Shown here piece after piece: positions 19,464-29,190 of a stretch of 64,000 nucleotides of DNA. The stretch spans positions 58,128-122,127 of the forward strand of contig JAGPCT010000008.1 of NCBI GenBank assembly GCA_018057925.1. The letters run 5' to 3'. Below the pieces are notes generated by a model, which made no database searches, was not told the origin of the DNA, and worked only from the letters and a program-made list of their open reading frames with translations. Source of the DNA: Saprospiraceae bacterium. GTDB lineage: Bacteria; Bacteroidota; Bacteroidia; Chitinophagales; Saprospiraceae. Every line of letters starts with the position of its first letter. The first letter of the stretch is position 1. Both the position numbers and the translations under genes were made by a program.

Positions 19464-20486
19464 ATGGATTTGCTCGATCGTTTGATACATTTTCCTTCGG
19501 TGCTTCGTTCAATAGACGATGGTGTGATTGTTGAAAAGTTATTATTATATCCATTTTTTAGTTTGTTATACATTTTACAATCAATTCGTCGTCAATCTCA
19601 TCAAATAGATGAAGATGCGGTATATGTACCGCCTGTGTTGGCTAACGATACATTATTTACCTGGTATAAAATGTCGCAATTGAATCAAAAATCAGTTGGG
19701 TATAAAGTCGAATCAACAGAAAGTTCTTTAAGTAAAATTGTTCAAGGTTATAATATGGACAATTCATCTTCGGTGATTGCTGTAGATGATGGTGAAGAGG
19801 ATGTTTCTCAGATGGATGATTCAATAGATCAGGCCGAGCCTGGTCAAACGGTTGAAGGTCAAAGGGAACAGACAAATGAAGATTTGCAAGAAACGCTTTC
19901 AACAGATGATGAAGGAGGGACAGGCGATTTAGGTGAAACATTGACAAAGGTAATTATTCAAAAAGTACCAATTAAGCCTAGAATTGTATTTAATTCAATA
20001 TTTATAAAAAATGGAATGCCACAAGAGATCGATGAGGCGTATAGTTACTTTGAACCAGAAAAAGAAGAGTTGTCCGGCTTTGCGAAATTTTTAAGGACAA
20101 AAACAAAGGTTAAAAGTGTTATTGAATATGGGGAAGAGGAGGAGTCAATCATCCAACCTATTGAGGATAAAGAAGTATTCAGAGAAACGCCGGAGATTGA
20201 ATCAAGTGATGCCGATCTTGTGATTCTGCGTCAAAAAGAAATAAAGCCTGAACAGCAAGAAAGGAAACCTAAGAAGAAGAAGAAAAAGCATCTAGTAGAT
20301 CGATTGGTGCAGCAAAGTGTCCTTGATAATGAGTTGTTGGTATCAGAGCCATTTGCCGAATTGTTGCATGCGCAAGGTTATCGAGAGAAGGCAATAAAAA
20401 TTTATGAAAAATTAATTACTAAGTTTCCAGAAAAAAAACATATCTTTGCAGCGAAAATTATCCAGATAAATAAAGAAAATAAATAA
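19464..20486 (+). CDS. Acidic hypothetical protein between lptE and secG
   Basis: About 340 residues from the ATG at 19464 (a TTG two codons upstream is possible). No enzyme motif is visible. The middle (about 100-160) is acidic and low in complexity, the part near residue 270 is lysine-rich (KPKKKKKKH), and the C-terminus (about 290-335, FAELLHAQGYREKAIKIYEKL) looks like one TPR-type helical hairpin. The stop lies one base before the secG start, so the two are co-transcribed. A role near the envelope or secretion machinery is inferred only from position. Confidence 0.7.
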   Translation: MDLLDRLIHFPSVLRSIDDGVIVEKLLLYPFFSLLYILQSIRRQSHQIDEDAVYVPPVLANDTLFTWYKMSQLNQKSVGYKVESTESSLSKIVQGYNMDNSSSVIAVDDGEEDVSQMDDSIDQAEPGQTVEGQREQTNEDLQETLSTDDEGGTGDLGETLTKVIIQKVPIKPRIVFNSIFIKNGMPQEIDEAYSYFEPEKEELSGFAKFLRTKTKVKSVIEYGEEEESIIQPIEDKEVFRETPEIESSDADLVILRQKEIKPEQQERKPKKKKKKHLVDRLVQQSVLDNELLVSEPFAELLHAQGYREKAIKIYEKLITKFPEKKHIFAAKIIQINKENK

Positions 20487-20487
20487 T

Positions 20488-20754
20488 ATGATAAATTTTG
20501 TCACAATTTTAATAGCAATCATCGGATTTTTATTGGTTGTAGTTGTGCTGATACAGAATCCAAAGGGTGGTGGAGTAGATGCCAATTTCGGTGGACAGGC
20601 AGCTAATCAAATCTTTGGTGCATCAAATTCAATTGATTTTGTTGAAAAATTAACTTGGGGTTTGGCTGCAGCAATGTTTGTCCTTTGTATTGTTGCTGCC
20701 ATATTAGTCAATAATAGTGGTGGTGGAGCCGGCCCGGCGTTATTATCTCAATAG
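20488..20754 (+). CDS. secG: Preprotein translocase subunit SecG
   Basis: An 88-residue membrane protein, the small accessory subunit of the SecYEG channel. Two transmembrane segments (about residues 2-20 and 54-75) flank the conserved cytoplasmic loop IQNPKGGGVDANFGGQAANQ. The length is normal for this phylum, which lacks the long C-terminal tail. It is followed by a terminator and a convergent gene. Confidence 0.93.
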   Translation: MINFVTILIAIIGFLLVVVVLIQNPKGGGVDANFGGQAANQIFGASNSIDFVEKLTWGLAAAMFVLCIVAAILVNNSGGGAGPALLSQ

Positions 20755-20780
20755 ATAATCGAGAATAAGAAAATAAAAAT

Positions 20781-20808
20781 AGGCATGTTGTTAAAGCGTG
20801 CCTTTTTT
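20781..20808 (+). terminator. Terminator after secG
   Basis: AGGCATG...CGTGCCT forms a 7-bp stem with one G-U pair, followed by a run of seven T. Confidence 0.7.
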
Positions 20809-20895
20809 TATTTGATATTATGATGTATCCTTCGAGGTGTGTTTTAAAGATGGACGAAGTAGATAATATAAAAATCCTTGAATTATTTGGCGACT

Positions 20896-21408
20896 TTATT
20901 TAAACCATTTACTATAAAACACGTAATTATTCGCTATTCTGTTTATTTCACCTTGGGTTAATTCTTCGCTTATTTCTTTTATTTTTTTGCCGGGAACGCC
21001 ACCGAATATACATCCGGCAGGTACAATAGTGCCTTCTAACACTACAGCACCAGCCGCTATAATTGTATTGGATCCAATGACGGCATTATCCATAATAATT
21101 GTTCCCATTCCTACTAGCACATTGTCTTCTATGGTACATCCATGTACGATGGCATTATGACCGATTGAAACATTATTACCTATGGTTGTAATCGTTTTTT
21201 GATAGGTACAATGGATGCATGCGCCATCTTGGACATTAACTTTATTTCCCATCCGGATTGAGTTTACATCGCCTCTTACAACGGCATTGAACCAAATACT
21301 GCATTCTTCGCCCATTTGTACGTCGCCTACAATGGTAGCATTAGGTGCAACAAATACGGATTGAGGTATCGTTGGAAAGATATTATTGACCGGTAATATG
21401 ATTGACAT
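20896..21408 (-). CDS. Gamma carbonic anhydrase family protein
   Basis: A 170-residue left-handed beta-helix protein made of hexapeptide repeats. It opens FVAPNATIVGDVQMGEECSIWFNAVVRGD, the usual signature, and has His residues in IGHNAIVHGC and the earlier HCTYQ stretch at the positions of the zinc ligands. The length is that of the YrdA/PaaY group, whose enzymatic activity is often unproven. The gene is alone and converges on secG. Confidence 0.88.
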   Translation of the reverse strand: MSIILPVNNIFPTIPQSVFVAPNATIVGDVQMGEECSIWFNAVVRGDVNSIRMGNKVNVQDGACIHCTYQKTITTIGNNVSIGHNAIVHGCTIEDNVLVGMGTIIMDNAVIGSNTIIAAGAVVLEGTIVPAGCIFGGVPGKKIKEISEELTQGEINRIANNYVFYSKWFK

Positions 21409-21485
21409 CTAAATTTGATTGCTTTTTAATGATGATTTCTTGTAGTTTATCCGCATTTTGATTTTATATAAATATGTCTATGGAA

Positions 21486-23138
21486 TTATTTCATAGCATC
21501 GATTATTTCCTTAATCGGTGTACCAATATTGCCATTTGGTGCCAAAATATGCAACATGGCGGCTATTGTTGGTGCGATATCCGTGATGTTTACAGTAGTT
21601 ACTACTTCCTTCGGTTTTAAATTCCATCCATAAAATATAAGGGGAACATGAGAGTCGTATTCGTATAAACTACCGTGTGTAGTACCAGTTGTGGATGAAG
21701 TGAGCCAACCCGGTTCTAAAATAAAGAATATATCTCCTGAACGCTTTGGGTTTATACCATTTTTAATTTTATGTAAAAAATATTCCGGATAGAGTGCGTT
21801 ACAGAAATTATGTAAGTCTATTACTTGGGCTACGCCATCATATTGCAACAATTTAGCTTTTACAGTTTCAAAGAATACATCCCATGAAATATTGTTTTGC
21901 TTCAATAAATCCATATCGACAACATATTGATACGAACCATAGTTTTTAATATACTTACCTGGAGTAAATGCCTGATTAAGGTATTCATTCAAATCCTTAG
22001 TGAATGCATTTTTGACAACTGTTCTGCCCGGTAATTTATAGTATTTATTATGTCCGGGGACATCGCATATTCCGTGGTCTGCTGTCAGAAAGAGTAAATA
22101 ATTATTTTTGCCAACATAACTATCCAATGCATTGAATAGTTTTTCAAATTCGCGATCCAGTCTTAAATAAGCATCTTCAACTTCAATAGAATTGGGACCA
22201 AATGCGTGACCTATATAATCAGTGGAACTAAAACTGATAGCTAAAAAGTCAGTCACATCTCTTTTGCCCAATTGTTCTCCATAAAGAGCGGCTATTGCAA
22301 AATCAGCTGTTAATATACTGCCATACGGCGAAGTTGCCAACAATTCAAATCTGTTTTCTTTGCCGGGTGCAAATGTGTGAGGAAATACAGGGAATTCCTC
22401 GCCATTCAAAGGTTGTTCATAAGGTTGATTATCAATATCACTTTGTATGTAGCTTGTTATTGGATATAAAGTTTCCCAGGTGGAATTGAGATATTTCTCA
22501 GAATAACCTTTTTGGTTAAAAGATTTGACCCATTGCGGCAATTCTGACATATAATACGTTGAAGTAGAAAAGTTTCCGGTATAATAATCATACCAATAAG
22601 CAGCATCGGCGCTATGACCGGCGGGTAAAATGGAACCTCTGTCTTTCAAAGCAACACCTATTACCTTACTTCTAAAGCCGGTTGCCAATTTTAATTGATC
22701 TGATATAGTAGTAGTTTTGAGGTTCTTTGGTGACATCTTCCCTGCTTCACCCGTGCTCCCAACGCCTTGAACTGTACTGTCTTCTGTACAATAGTACATT
22801 TTCCCTGCATTCTTTTCATAAAAGTTATTACTGGTGATGCCATGGATGGCCGGTGTTGAACCTGTATAAATAGAGGCATGTCCTGGGCCTGTATAGGTGG
22901 GAGTATAATTGAATTGATTATTGATACAGTTAACTCCTTGTGTAATTAATCGTTTTAGTCCATTTTCACTCAATCTGTCATAATACCGATATAAAAAGTC
23001 GTATCTCATTTGATCGACTACAACACCAACTACTAATTTAGGATTGTTGGATGTAGGTGTATGTGGATTCTGCGTATTGGCATTTATTGTGAAGGAAATA
23101 AGTAAGATGAGAAATAGTACCTTGTTAAACATTTTCAA
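21486..23138 (-). CDS. PafA-type alkaline phosphatase family protein
   Basis: A 550-residue exported phosphatase with signal peptide (MKMFNKVLFLILLISFTINA). VGVVVDQMRYDFL supplies the first metal Asp, and NYTPTYTGPGHASIYTG has the nucleophilic Thr. LTADHGICDVPGH gives further metal ligands, with a late TGTTHGSLYEYD His. This layout is that of Bacteroidota PafA, which releases phosphate from phosphomonoesters in the periplasm. All visible catalytic residues are present. The mobA gene lies directly upstream on the same strand. Confidence 0.85.
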   Translation of the reverse strand: MKMFNKVLFLILLISFTINANTQNPHTPTSNNPKLVVGVVVDQMRYDFLYRYYDRLSENGLKRLITQGVNCINNQFNYTPTYTGPGHASIYTGSTPAIHGITSNNFYEKNAGKMYYCTEDSTVQGVGSTGEAGKMSPKNLKTTTISDQLKLATGFRSKVIGVALKDRGSILPAGHSADAAYWYDYYTGNFSTSTYYMSELPQWVKSFNQKGYSEKYLNSTWETLYPITSYIQSDIDNQPYEQPLNGEEFPVFPHTFAPGKENRFELLATSPYGSILTADFAIAALYGEQLGKRDVTDFLAISFSSTDYIGHAFGPNSIEVEDAYLRLDREFEKLFNALDSYVGKNNYLLFLTADHGICDVPGHNKYYKLPGRTVVKNAFTKDLNEYLNQAFTPGKYIKNYGSYQYVVDMDLLKQNNISWDVFFETVKAKLLQYDGVAQVIDLHNFCNALYPEYFLHKIKNGINPKRSGDIFFILEPGWLTSSTTGTTHGSLYEYDSHVPLIFYGWNLKPKEVVTTVNITDIAPTIAAMLHILAPNGNIGTPIKEIIDAMK

Positions 23139-23174
23139 TTCTTTTATAGTAAATATAAAGATAGTAAATTTAAA

Positions 23175-23765
23175 CTACTCATTCAATGAATTTGTCGAGT
23201 TGATTTTTAAAAAATTCTCGTAATCATTCCGATTATTGATGTTGGAAAGAATGCCATCTGTGGATAGTTTGATTTGATTAGGTAATTGAAAAATAATTTC
23301 TTTTATCGAATAGTTTTTATTGGATAGGGCTTCGTCAAAAGATACATAAGTCGAAGGATTCAACAGGCAAAGCATAGGCTCCAATTTGTCAGTATGGTCA
23401 TATATAAAAACTCCACTATTGTTTAATGTGTTGGTATCTAGCATTTTAAGAATTAATTTTTGGTCAATATCCGGCATGTCACAAGAAACGAATAGAATTG
23501 ATTTTTCGGGAATTTGATGCATGGAAGATAGCATTCCGGCTAATGGGCCTATTTCGCTGTATTGGTCTATAATCAAAGGATAGGAGTCAAAATTATATGC
23601 TTGTTCTTTTCTACACGAAATAAATACTTCGGGCAAAAAGGACAAAAGTTTTTTACCGATAACTTCGTAGAAAGGGATTTCATTCCATTGAAGGAGTGAT
23701 TTGTCGCTGCCCATTCTGGAACTTTTTCCACCTACAAGGATTACACCGACTATCTCTTGATTCAT
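23175..23765 (-). CDS. mobA: Molybdenum cofactor guanylyltransferase MobA-like
   Basis: A 196-residue nucleotidyltransferase with the signature VGVILVGGKSSRMGSDKSLL at the N-terminus and the metal-binding segment LFVSCDMPDID. MobA links GMP to molybdopterin. No other Moco genes are in the window. The related uridylyl- and cytidylyltransferases differ in the glycine loop, so MobA is the best fit. Confidence 0.82.
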   Translation of the reverse strand: MNQEIVGVILVGGKSSRMGSDKSLLQWNEIPFYEVIGKKLLSFLPEVFISCRKEQAYNFDSYPLIIDQYSEIGPLAGMLSSMHQIPEKSILFVSCDMPDIDQKLILKMLDTNTLNNSGVFIYDHTDKLEPMLCLLNPSTYVSFDEALSNKNYSIKEIIFQLPNQIKLSTDGILSNINNRNDYENFLKINSTNSLNE

Positions 23766-23774
23766 GTCTTATGA

Positions 23775-24638
23775 TTAGATGATGTGGTAATTTTTATATT
23801 CAAAAAGGCGAATTCCGGTTTTTTGTTCTAACCAAAACAAAAATTTATCCTTAACGCTAACTTTACTATTCAACTTTTTCCCATCAAAATCCCAGTTTTT
23901 TTGTGAAATCCTATTTATCATAACATTCGGATGGGTATTATCGAATGTTTCTAAATAATCAATATCAGAATAATTATATATTTCTTCGGTAAATTGAGCG
24001 ACAAATTGGTCATCATGCCATAATTTATTAAAATCTTTATGCTTTTTAGCTTGTGTTAAAGGATCTTTTACCCAGCCATAATGATATACATACGCATCGA
24101 TTGGCTTCACTTTAAGTTTTTTCCCCTGTTTTCTGAACCCTTGAGCGTCACGATAGGAATGAATCAGAGGGTCGTTTTTAATTATCCTGATTTCATGGCG
24201 ATACCATCTTCTGGATGTGCCTACATAATCATAAGAACCGTAGAAATGAAGATACTTAAATAACAATCCATCAACATTGTGGTCATTTTTCCATTTTTCC
24301 ATGGATTGCAATATGGCATTGTGGTATTTTTCATGTATAACTTCATCACTCTGAATATAGAATGCCCAATTATAGTCGGATGGAATAAAAGTTTTTGCTT
24401 TGTCGGTTTCTATGGCCAATACTCGTCCGCCTTCTCTTAGTGAATCGTCCCATGTCGAGTGTTGGATAATAATTTTTTCTGAATCAATAGATTGGATTAA
24501 TTCAAGTGTGTTATCATCACTATTACCAACCAACACTATAAACTTGTCGCACACTGGCAAAATGCTTGTAATAGCTTCAACAACGGGATAGTCATATTTA
24601 ACCGCATTTCTAATTATGGTAAAACCGCAAACTTTCAT
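23775..24638 (-). CDS. Glycosyltransferase, GT2-like
   Basis: A 287-residue GT-A fold protein. It begins MKVCGFTIIRNAVKYDYPVVE, with VCDKFIVLVGNSDDNTLE as the nucleotide-sugar-binding region and a later YIQSDEVIH segment where a DxD-like metal site is expected. There is no N-terminal signal or membrane helix, so it acts in the cytoplasm. Donor and acceptor are not predictable. It ends 10 nt before mobA on the same strand. Confidence 0.78.
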   Translation of the reverse strand: MKVCGFTIIRNAVKYDYPVVEAITSILPVCDKFIVLVGNSDDNTLELIQSIDSEKIIIQHSTWDDSLREGGRVLAIETDKAKTFIPSDYNWAFYIQSDEVIHEKYHNAILQSMEKWKNDHNVDGLLFKYLHFYGSYDYVGTSRRWYRHEIRIIKNDPLIHSYRDAQGFRKQGKKLKVKPIDAYVYHYGWVKDPLTQAKKHKDFNKLWHDDQFVAQFTEEIYNYSDIDYLETFDNTHPNVMINRISQKNWDFDGKKLNSKVSVKDKFLFWLEQKTGIRLFEYKNYHII

Positions 24639-24651
24639 TCTTATATATTAA

Positions 24652-24682
24652 AAAGACGACCCGAGGAAGTCGAGTCGTCTTT
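24652..24682 (-). terminator. Terminator after the S46 peptidase gene
   Basis: AAAGACGAC...GTCGTCTTT with an inner CGA/TCG pair; on the minus strand it ends in a T run. Confidence 0.75.
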
Positions 24683-24724
24683 AATCTAAATTTTGTTAAT
24701 TGAATTTAAGAGCATTTCAATTGA

Positions 24725-26947
24725 CTATTTTATTTTTGAATACTGTAATTCATCCGCCAATCTACCTGCTTTGTAAACTGAGCGAAGTGACTCAAGTATA
24801 GCATTTGAATGGACTGCTACACATCTGTTATTGCTACTTGTATCATAAATGTATCGGCCTGGTAAGCTTTCTATGTTGCCATCAAAAATTAGACCTACGA
24901 CTTGACCTTTTTGGTTAATCATGGCGCTACCACTGTTACCTCCAATAATATCATGGGTAGTGACATAATTTAATTTAGTGCTTTTGTTGATTGTATTTTC
25001 AGCATCCAACCATTTTTGGGTTAAATTCCAAGGTTCTTTTTTCCCAAATGAATAATATCTGTCATATAATCCGAAGAAGGTAGTGAATTCAGGAGCTTGC
25101 GTGCCATTATAATCATAAGCTTTTAATACACCATCAGCAAATCTCAATGTAAAGTTAGCATCTGGTGGTATGCTTGTCCCATACACTTCATAAAGAGCTT
25201 GACCCAATAATTGAATATTTTTATTTTCTTCAGCAATAATAGGGTCGATTAAATTTTTGTAATAAGCTAAGCTGTCTTTTGACATCTTTGCATAAGCTAA
25301 AACAGGGTCGTTCGATTGAAGTACAGCGTCGGGACCTTGATCAAACAAAGCTTTTAATTTGTCATAATCTGCTACGACTGAATTGGATACAATAGCTTTG
25401 GCCTGAGTGGCGATAAAGGCAGGATTGTTGGCTCCATCAACTAATTTCAACTTGTTGTGAGACCATTTGCTGATTTTTCCTAATTGGAAAGCAATTATCT
25501 TTTCTTCAATTTCTTTGTGGAAAGAAGCGTCGAGTTTTAGCTTTGCAATTCTTTCAGCGATTTTATCGTCAGAGTATCCGGGATTTCTTTTGTCTGCCGG
25601 CTTTTTCATTTCAGTTGCGATATCTATTGCACGGGCGCCGATAGCAAAAAGTCGTGAATTGGAACCAGCCGGAGAAAAAATAATTTGTTTGCCAAAATAA
25701 GACTTCATTTGTGTTCTTGAAGCATATATTTTAGACCATAGATCTCCATATTTTGCTTTAAGAGTTGGGTTTTCGTGAACAGCCATTTTGAATGCTTTTT
25801 CGAAACTTGCCCTTTTTCCCATTAAGTTGGGGTCTTTAAGGCCGCCAAATATTCCATTGTATGCTTTAAGGCTGTTCATGTAGCCAAAGTAGGTGTCAGT
25901 AAGTTCCAGTTTGCTTTCTGGATGGCTTGCAATATAATCAGCATACGCTGTGCCCAACGTGTTTAATAGGTCAATAACGTGAGGAACACTGTAATCTCGG
26001 TCGTATTCAAGCATTGAAACAGTGCTCAACCTTTTTGTCGTACCGGGATTACCTATTACAAATAATGGTTCATTTTCATTGGCACCTGAATCTGACCAAG
26101 TGTAATGATATTTGGTATTTAATGGCTTCCCATCTTCGTCATAGACTCTAAAGAACGTATAATCAAGTGTATATCTTGGATAAGTGAAGTTGTCAGGATC
26201 GCCGCCAAAGAAACCTAAATCTGTTTCCGGTGCCATAACTAATCGAACATCATTGTATCTCTTATAAGAATACATTTGATAGATACTTCCATTATAAAAA
26301 GTGTGGATCTGAACTTTAAGACCTGTCGCAGCTTCTGCATCTTTAACAAGTTCATTCATTTTGTCATTTTTCAATTTAGACTTTTCTTCGTCTGTATTGC
26401 CATTTTCAGCAGCTTTAAGGATTGTGGCAGTGACGTCCTGCATATTAACCAATTGGTCAACGAATAATCCCGGAACTTTTCTTTCTTCTTCCAAGGTAGC
26501 AGCATAAAAACCGTCTTTAGGAAGATCTTCACCGTCTTTGGTAACTTCGGTTACGCTCTGACGTCCACAGTGGTGATTGGTCATGACGAGACCGTTTTCA
26601 GAAACAAAAGAAGCCGTACAATAAGTGGCAAATCTAAGGGCTGACATACGCATGTTTTCTATCCATTCTTCTGAAGGTTCAAAACCATAAGTATCTTTAA
26701 AATATTGGGTAGGAGGATAGCTAAATGTCCACATTTTACCATTATCAAACTTGCCATATTCGACATACGGATAATATCCTGAATAGTCGTTGACAGATTG
26801 CATGGAATTCTGTTGTGTAGGTGCAGTCTTTTGACCTTTTTTCTCTTTTTTCGACAGCTTTACTTGAGCTTCTGATTGGTTAAAAAGAATAAATGAAAAG
26901 AGTAAAAGACCAATCCATTTTACAGTTGAAACGTTTAATTTTTGCAT
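24725..26947 (-). CDS. S46 family dipeptidyl-peptidase (DPP7/DPP11-like)
   Basis: A 740-residue exported serine peptidase that removes dipeptides from peptide N-termini in the periplasm. The signal peptide is at residues 1-27. The catalytic His is in NHHCGRQSVTEV, and the Ser in HDIIGGNSGSAMINQKGQVVG. The helical insert between these halves of the chymotrypsin fold is of the usual size. DPP7 versus DPP11 specificity depends on one residue near the S1 pocket that I cannot assign without an alignment. It probably feeds amino-acid catabolism. Confidence 0.9.
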   Translation of the reverse strand: MQKLNVSTVKWIGLLLFSFILFNQSEAQVKLSKKEKKGQKTAPTQQNSMQSVNDYSGYYPYVEYGKFDNGKMWTFSYPPTQYFKDTYGFEPSEEWIENMRMSALRFATYCTASFVSENGLVMTNHHCGRQSVTEVTKDGEDLPKDGFYAATLEEERKVPGLFVDQLVNMQDVTATILKAAENGNTDEEKSKLKNDKMNELVKDAEAATGLKVQIHTFYNGSIYQMYSYKRYNDVRLVMAPETDLGFFGGDPDNFTYPRYTLDYTFFRVYDEDGKPLNTKYHYTWSDSGANENEPLFVIGNPGTTKRLSTVSMLEYDRDYSVPHVIDLLNTLGTAYADYIASHPESKLELTDTYFGYMNSLKAYNGIFGGLKDPNLMGKRASFEKAFKMAVHENPTLKAKYGDLWSKIYASRTQMKSYFGKQIIFSPAGSNSRLFAIGARAIDIATEMKKPADKRNPGYSDDKIAERIAKLKLDASFHKEIEEKIIAFQLGKISKWSHNKLKLVDGANNPAFIATQAKAIVSNSVVADYDKLKALFDQGPDAVLQSNDPVLAYAKMSKDSLAYYKNLIDPIIAEENKNIQLLGQALYEVYGTSIPPDANFTLRFADGVLKAYDYNGTQAPEFTTFFGLYDRYYSFGKKEPWNLTQKWLDAENTINKSTKLNYVTTHDIIGGNSGSAMINQKGQVVGLIFDGNIESLPGRYIYDTSSNNRCVAVHSNAILESLRSVYKAGRLADELQYSKIK

Positions 26948-26968
26948 AATGAAATAGTTATATACAGT

Positions 26969-28183
26969 TTATGAATTATATTTTTGATTATAGATGTATG
27001 GGAATTTTTCCATTGAAAGGCTTTTAATTTTATCATATAACAGCTCTTTAAAAGAATTCATGTTTTCTCCTTTTGATGCTGAAATAAATATCCAAGGGCC
27101 TTCAAAGTTACTTCTAAAGTGGGCTAATTGCTCAGACAATATTTCTTCTTTTTCTGACTCGGTTAGATAATCATCAAATAAGTTTTCACGATAAGCATCT
27201 ATCTTGTTTCCTACAATAATTGTGGGTATATGATCGGCGCCAAGTTGGTTTAAAGTCTTTTGGACAGTGATTAATTGATCTTCCATCCTTGGGTTAGAAA
27301 GGTCAACGACGTGGAGTAGAAGGTCGCTTTCTCGCACTTCATCTAATGTGCTCTTAAAGCTTTCAACAAGATGATGCGGCAATTTTCTAATAAAACCGAC
27401 TGTGTCTGATAAAAGGAAGGGTAATTTATTTAATGTGATCTTACGGACTGTTGTGTCGAGTGTAGCGAAAAGCTTATTTTCTACAAAAACTTCAGCTTCT
27501 GTAAGTGCATTCATAAGAGTACTTTTTCCGACATTGGTATAGCCCACTAAAGCAACACGAATTGAATTAGAGCGATTTTTTCTTTGGGTGACATTTTGTC
27601 GATCTATTAACGCTAATTTATCCTTGAGTAGTTTGATTTTTTCATTTACTATCCGGCGGTCAGTTTCAATTTCTTTTTCACCCGGCCCTCGCATCCCGAT
27701 ACCTCCTTGTTGGCGTTCTAAGTGAGTCCAAAGCCCTTTGAGTCTCGGAAGGAGGTATTGCATTTGAGCCAGTTCAACTTGTGTCTTTGATTGAGCAGTC
27801 TGTGCCCTTTCTGCAAAGATATCCAAGATGAGCGTACTTCTATCTACGATTTTTCTTTTAAATAGAGCCTCTAAGTTATTAACTTGTTTTCCGGTGAGAT
27901 CATCGTCAAATATGACCAAATCTATATCGTGCTCCTCAATAAATTCCTTTATTTCTTCGGCTTTCCCTTTACCTATAAAAGTCCTATTGTCGGGATGAGG
28001 AAGTTTTTGTTTAAATCTTTTGACAGTAATTGCACCCGCTGTTTCAGCCAGAAAAGCTAATTCATCCAGATAGTCTTCCAATTGGTCTTCTGTCTGCATT
28101 CCATAGATCAGACCCACTATAACAGCTCGTTCTGAAACTTTTAAAAGTCCACTGCTTTTCTGTCCTATGTTCCAATCAGCCAA
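26969..28183 (-). CDS. hflX: GTPase HflX (ribosome-associated)
   Basis: A 404-residue protein with the HflX N-terminal domain (to about 190), coiled linker and GTPase domain. ARLKGLWTHLERQQGGIGMRGPGEKEIETDRR is the conserved linker signature (residues near 145-175). VALVGYTNVGKSTLMNAL is Walker A, DTVGFIRKLP is G3 and VGNKID is G4. HflX rescues stalled ribosomes. It lies directly upstream of the S46 gene. Confidence 0.93.
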   Translation of the reverse strand: MADWNIGQKSSGLLKVSERAVIVGLIYGMQTEDQLEDYLDELAFLAETAGAITVKRFKQKLPHPDNRTFIGKGKAEEIKEFIEEHDIDLVIFDDDLTGKQVNNLEALFKRKIVDRSTLILDIFAERAQTAQSKTQVELAQMQYLLPRLKGLWTHLERQQGGIGMRGPGEKEIETDRRIVNEKIKLLKDKLALIDRQNVTQRKNRSNSIRVALVGYTNVGKSTLMNALTEAEVFVENKLFATLDTTVRKITLNKLPFLLSDTVGFIRKLPHHLVESFKSTLDEVRESDLLLHVVDLSNPRMEDQLITVQKTLNQLGADHIPTIIVGNKIDAYRENLFDDYLTESEKEEILSEQLAHFRSNFEGPWIFISASKGENMNSFKELLYDKIKSLSMEKFPYIYNQKYNS

Positions 28184-28292
28184 ATGTCAATTAATTTAGT
28201 GTAAAAGAAAATTAATTTATCTATAAAGATTGTTTATCTTGTAATTATAGCTCTTTAAAAACGACCATCGTTATGAATTAACAAAAAGGGGA

Positions 28293-29012
28293 TCAATCGT
28301 CGCTCATGTCCATATTATGGAATACATTGGTTATATCATCTTCTTCTTCAAGCTTATCAATTAATTTGATGATTGCTTCAGCTTGTTCATCGCTAACTTT
28401 TTTTACAATTGTCGGTACATATACAGCTTCTGCTGAAAGAACTTCTATATTGGATTCTTCCAATCCTTTTAACATCGTTCCATAGTCTGAAAAATCAACG
28501 GTAACTTCTAAGTCATCATCTTCTTCTTTGATAGATTCTAAACCGTAGTCAATCAACAGTAATTCCAATTCATCCAAATCCCTTGCCGGTGGATTAATTT
28601 TTATTACACCTTTATGGCTAAAAATAAAATTATGTGTGCCACTTTCGACAATTTCACCCCCATTGCGAGAAAAATGCATTCTCACAGTAGCCACAGTACG
28701 GGTTGGATTGTCAGTTGCTGTCTCGACTATAAAAGCCACTTTATTAGGGCCATACCCTTCATAGATGACTTCTTGATAGTTTTCAGCATCTTTCGAAGAG
28801 GCTCTTTTAATAGCAGCATCTACGTTTGCTTTGGGCATATTTGCATTTTTGGCATTGTTAATAGCCATTCTAAGTGAAGGGTTATAATGAGGGTCAGCAC
28901 CACCACTTTTGACGGCGATAGCAATCTCACGACCTATTCTGGTAAAGGTTTTGGCCATTCCGGCCCATCTTTTCATCTTTCTTTCTTTTCTAAATTCGAA
29001 AGCTCTTCCCAT
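28293..29012 (-). CDS. YebC/PmpR family protein
   Basis: A 239-residue protein starting MGRAFEFRKERKMKRWAGMAKTFTR, the Bacteroidota form of the YebC family. The middle has the conserved GGADPHYNPSLRMAINNAKNANMP segment. YebC proteins were named as DNA-binding regulators, and some paralogues help ribosomes pass proline-rich stretches; which applies here is not decidable. It is transcribed away from gyrA. Confidence 0.9.
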   Translation of the reverse strand: MGRAFEFRKERKMKRWAGMAKTFTRIGREIAIAVKSGGADPHYNPSLRMAINNAKNANMPKANVDAAIKRASSKDAENYQEVIYEGYGPNKVAFIVETATDNPTRTVATVRMHFSRNGGEIVESGTHNFIFSHKGVIKINPPARDLDELELLLIDYGLESIKEEDDDLEVTVDFSDYGTMLKGLEESNIEVLSAEAVYVPTIVKKVSDEQAEAIIKLIDKLEEEDDITNVFHNMDMSDD

Positions 29013-29155
29013 GTGAATATCTTGATTTTTGGCTGCAAAGATAGCGGAATAAAGTAATATTTTAAGTATAGGGTAATAAAAAGTTGGTTAACATGGGGTG
29101 ATAAAACCTGATTTATTATTAAAAACTATATATTTAAAAAACAAATTTATTTGTG

Positions 29156-29163
29156 TATCTTTG
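29156..29163 (+). promoter_or_regulatory. Likely -7 element for gyrA
   Basis: TATCTTTG 27 nt before the gyrA ATG is an exact match to the Bacteroidota -7 consensus. No TTG at the usual upstream spacing is evident; the region is A/T only. Confidence 0.5.
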
Positions 29164-29190
29164 CGCACATTTTAAAGTAAGAAAAAGATT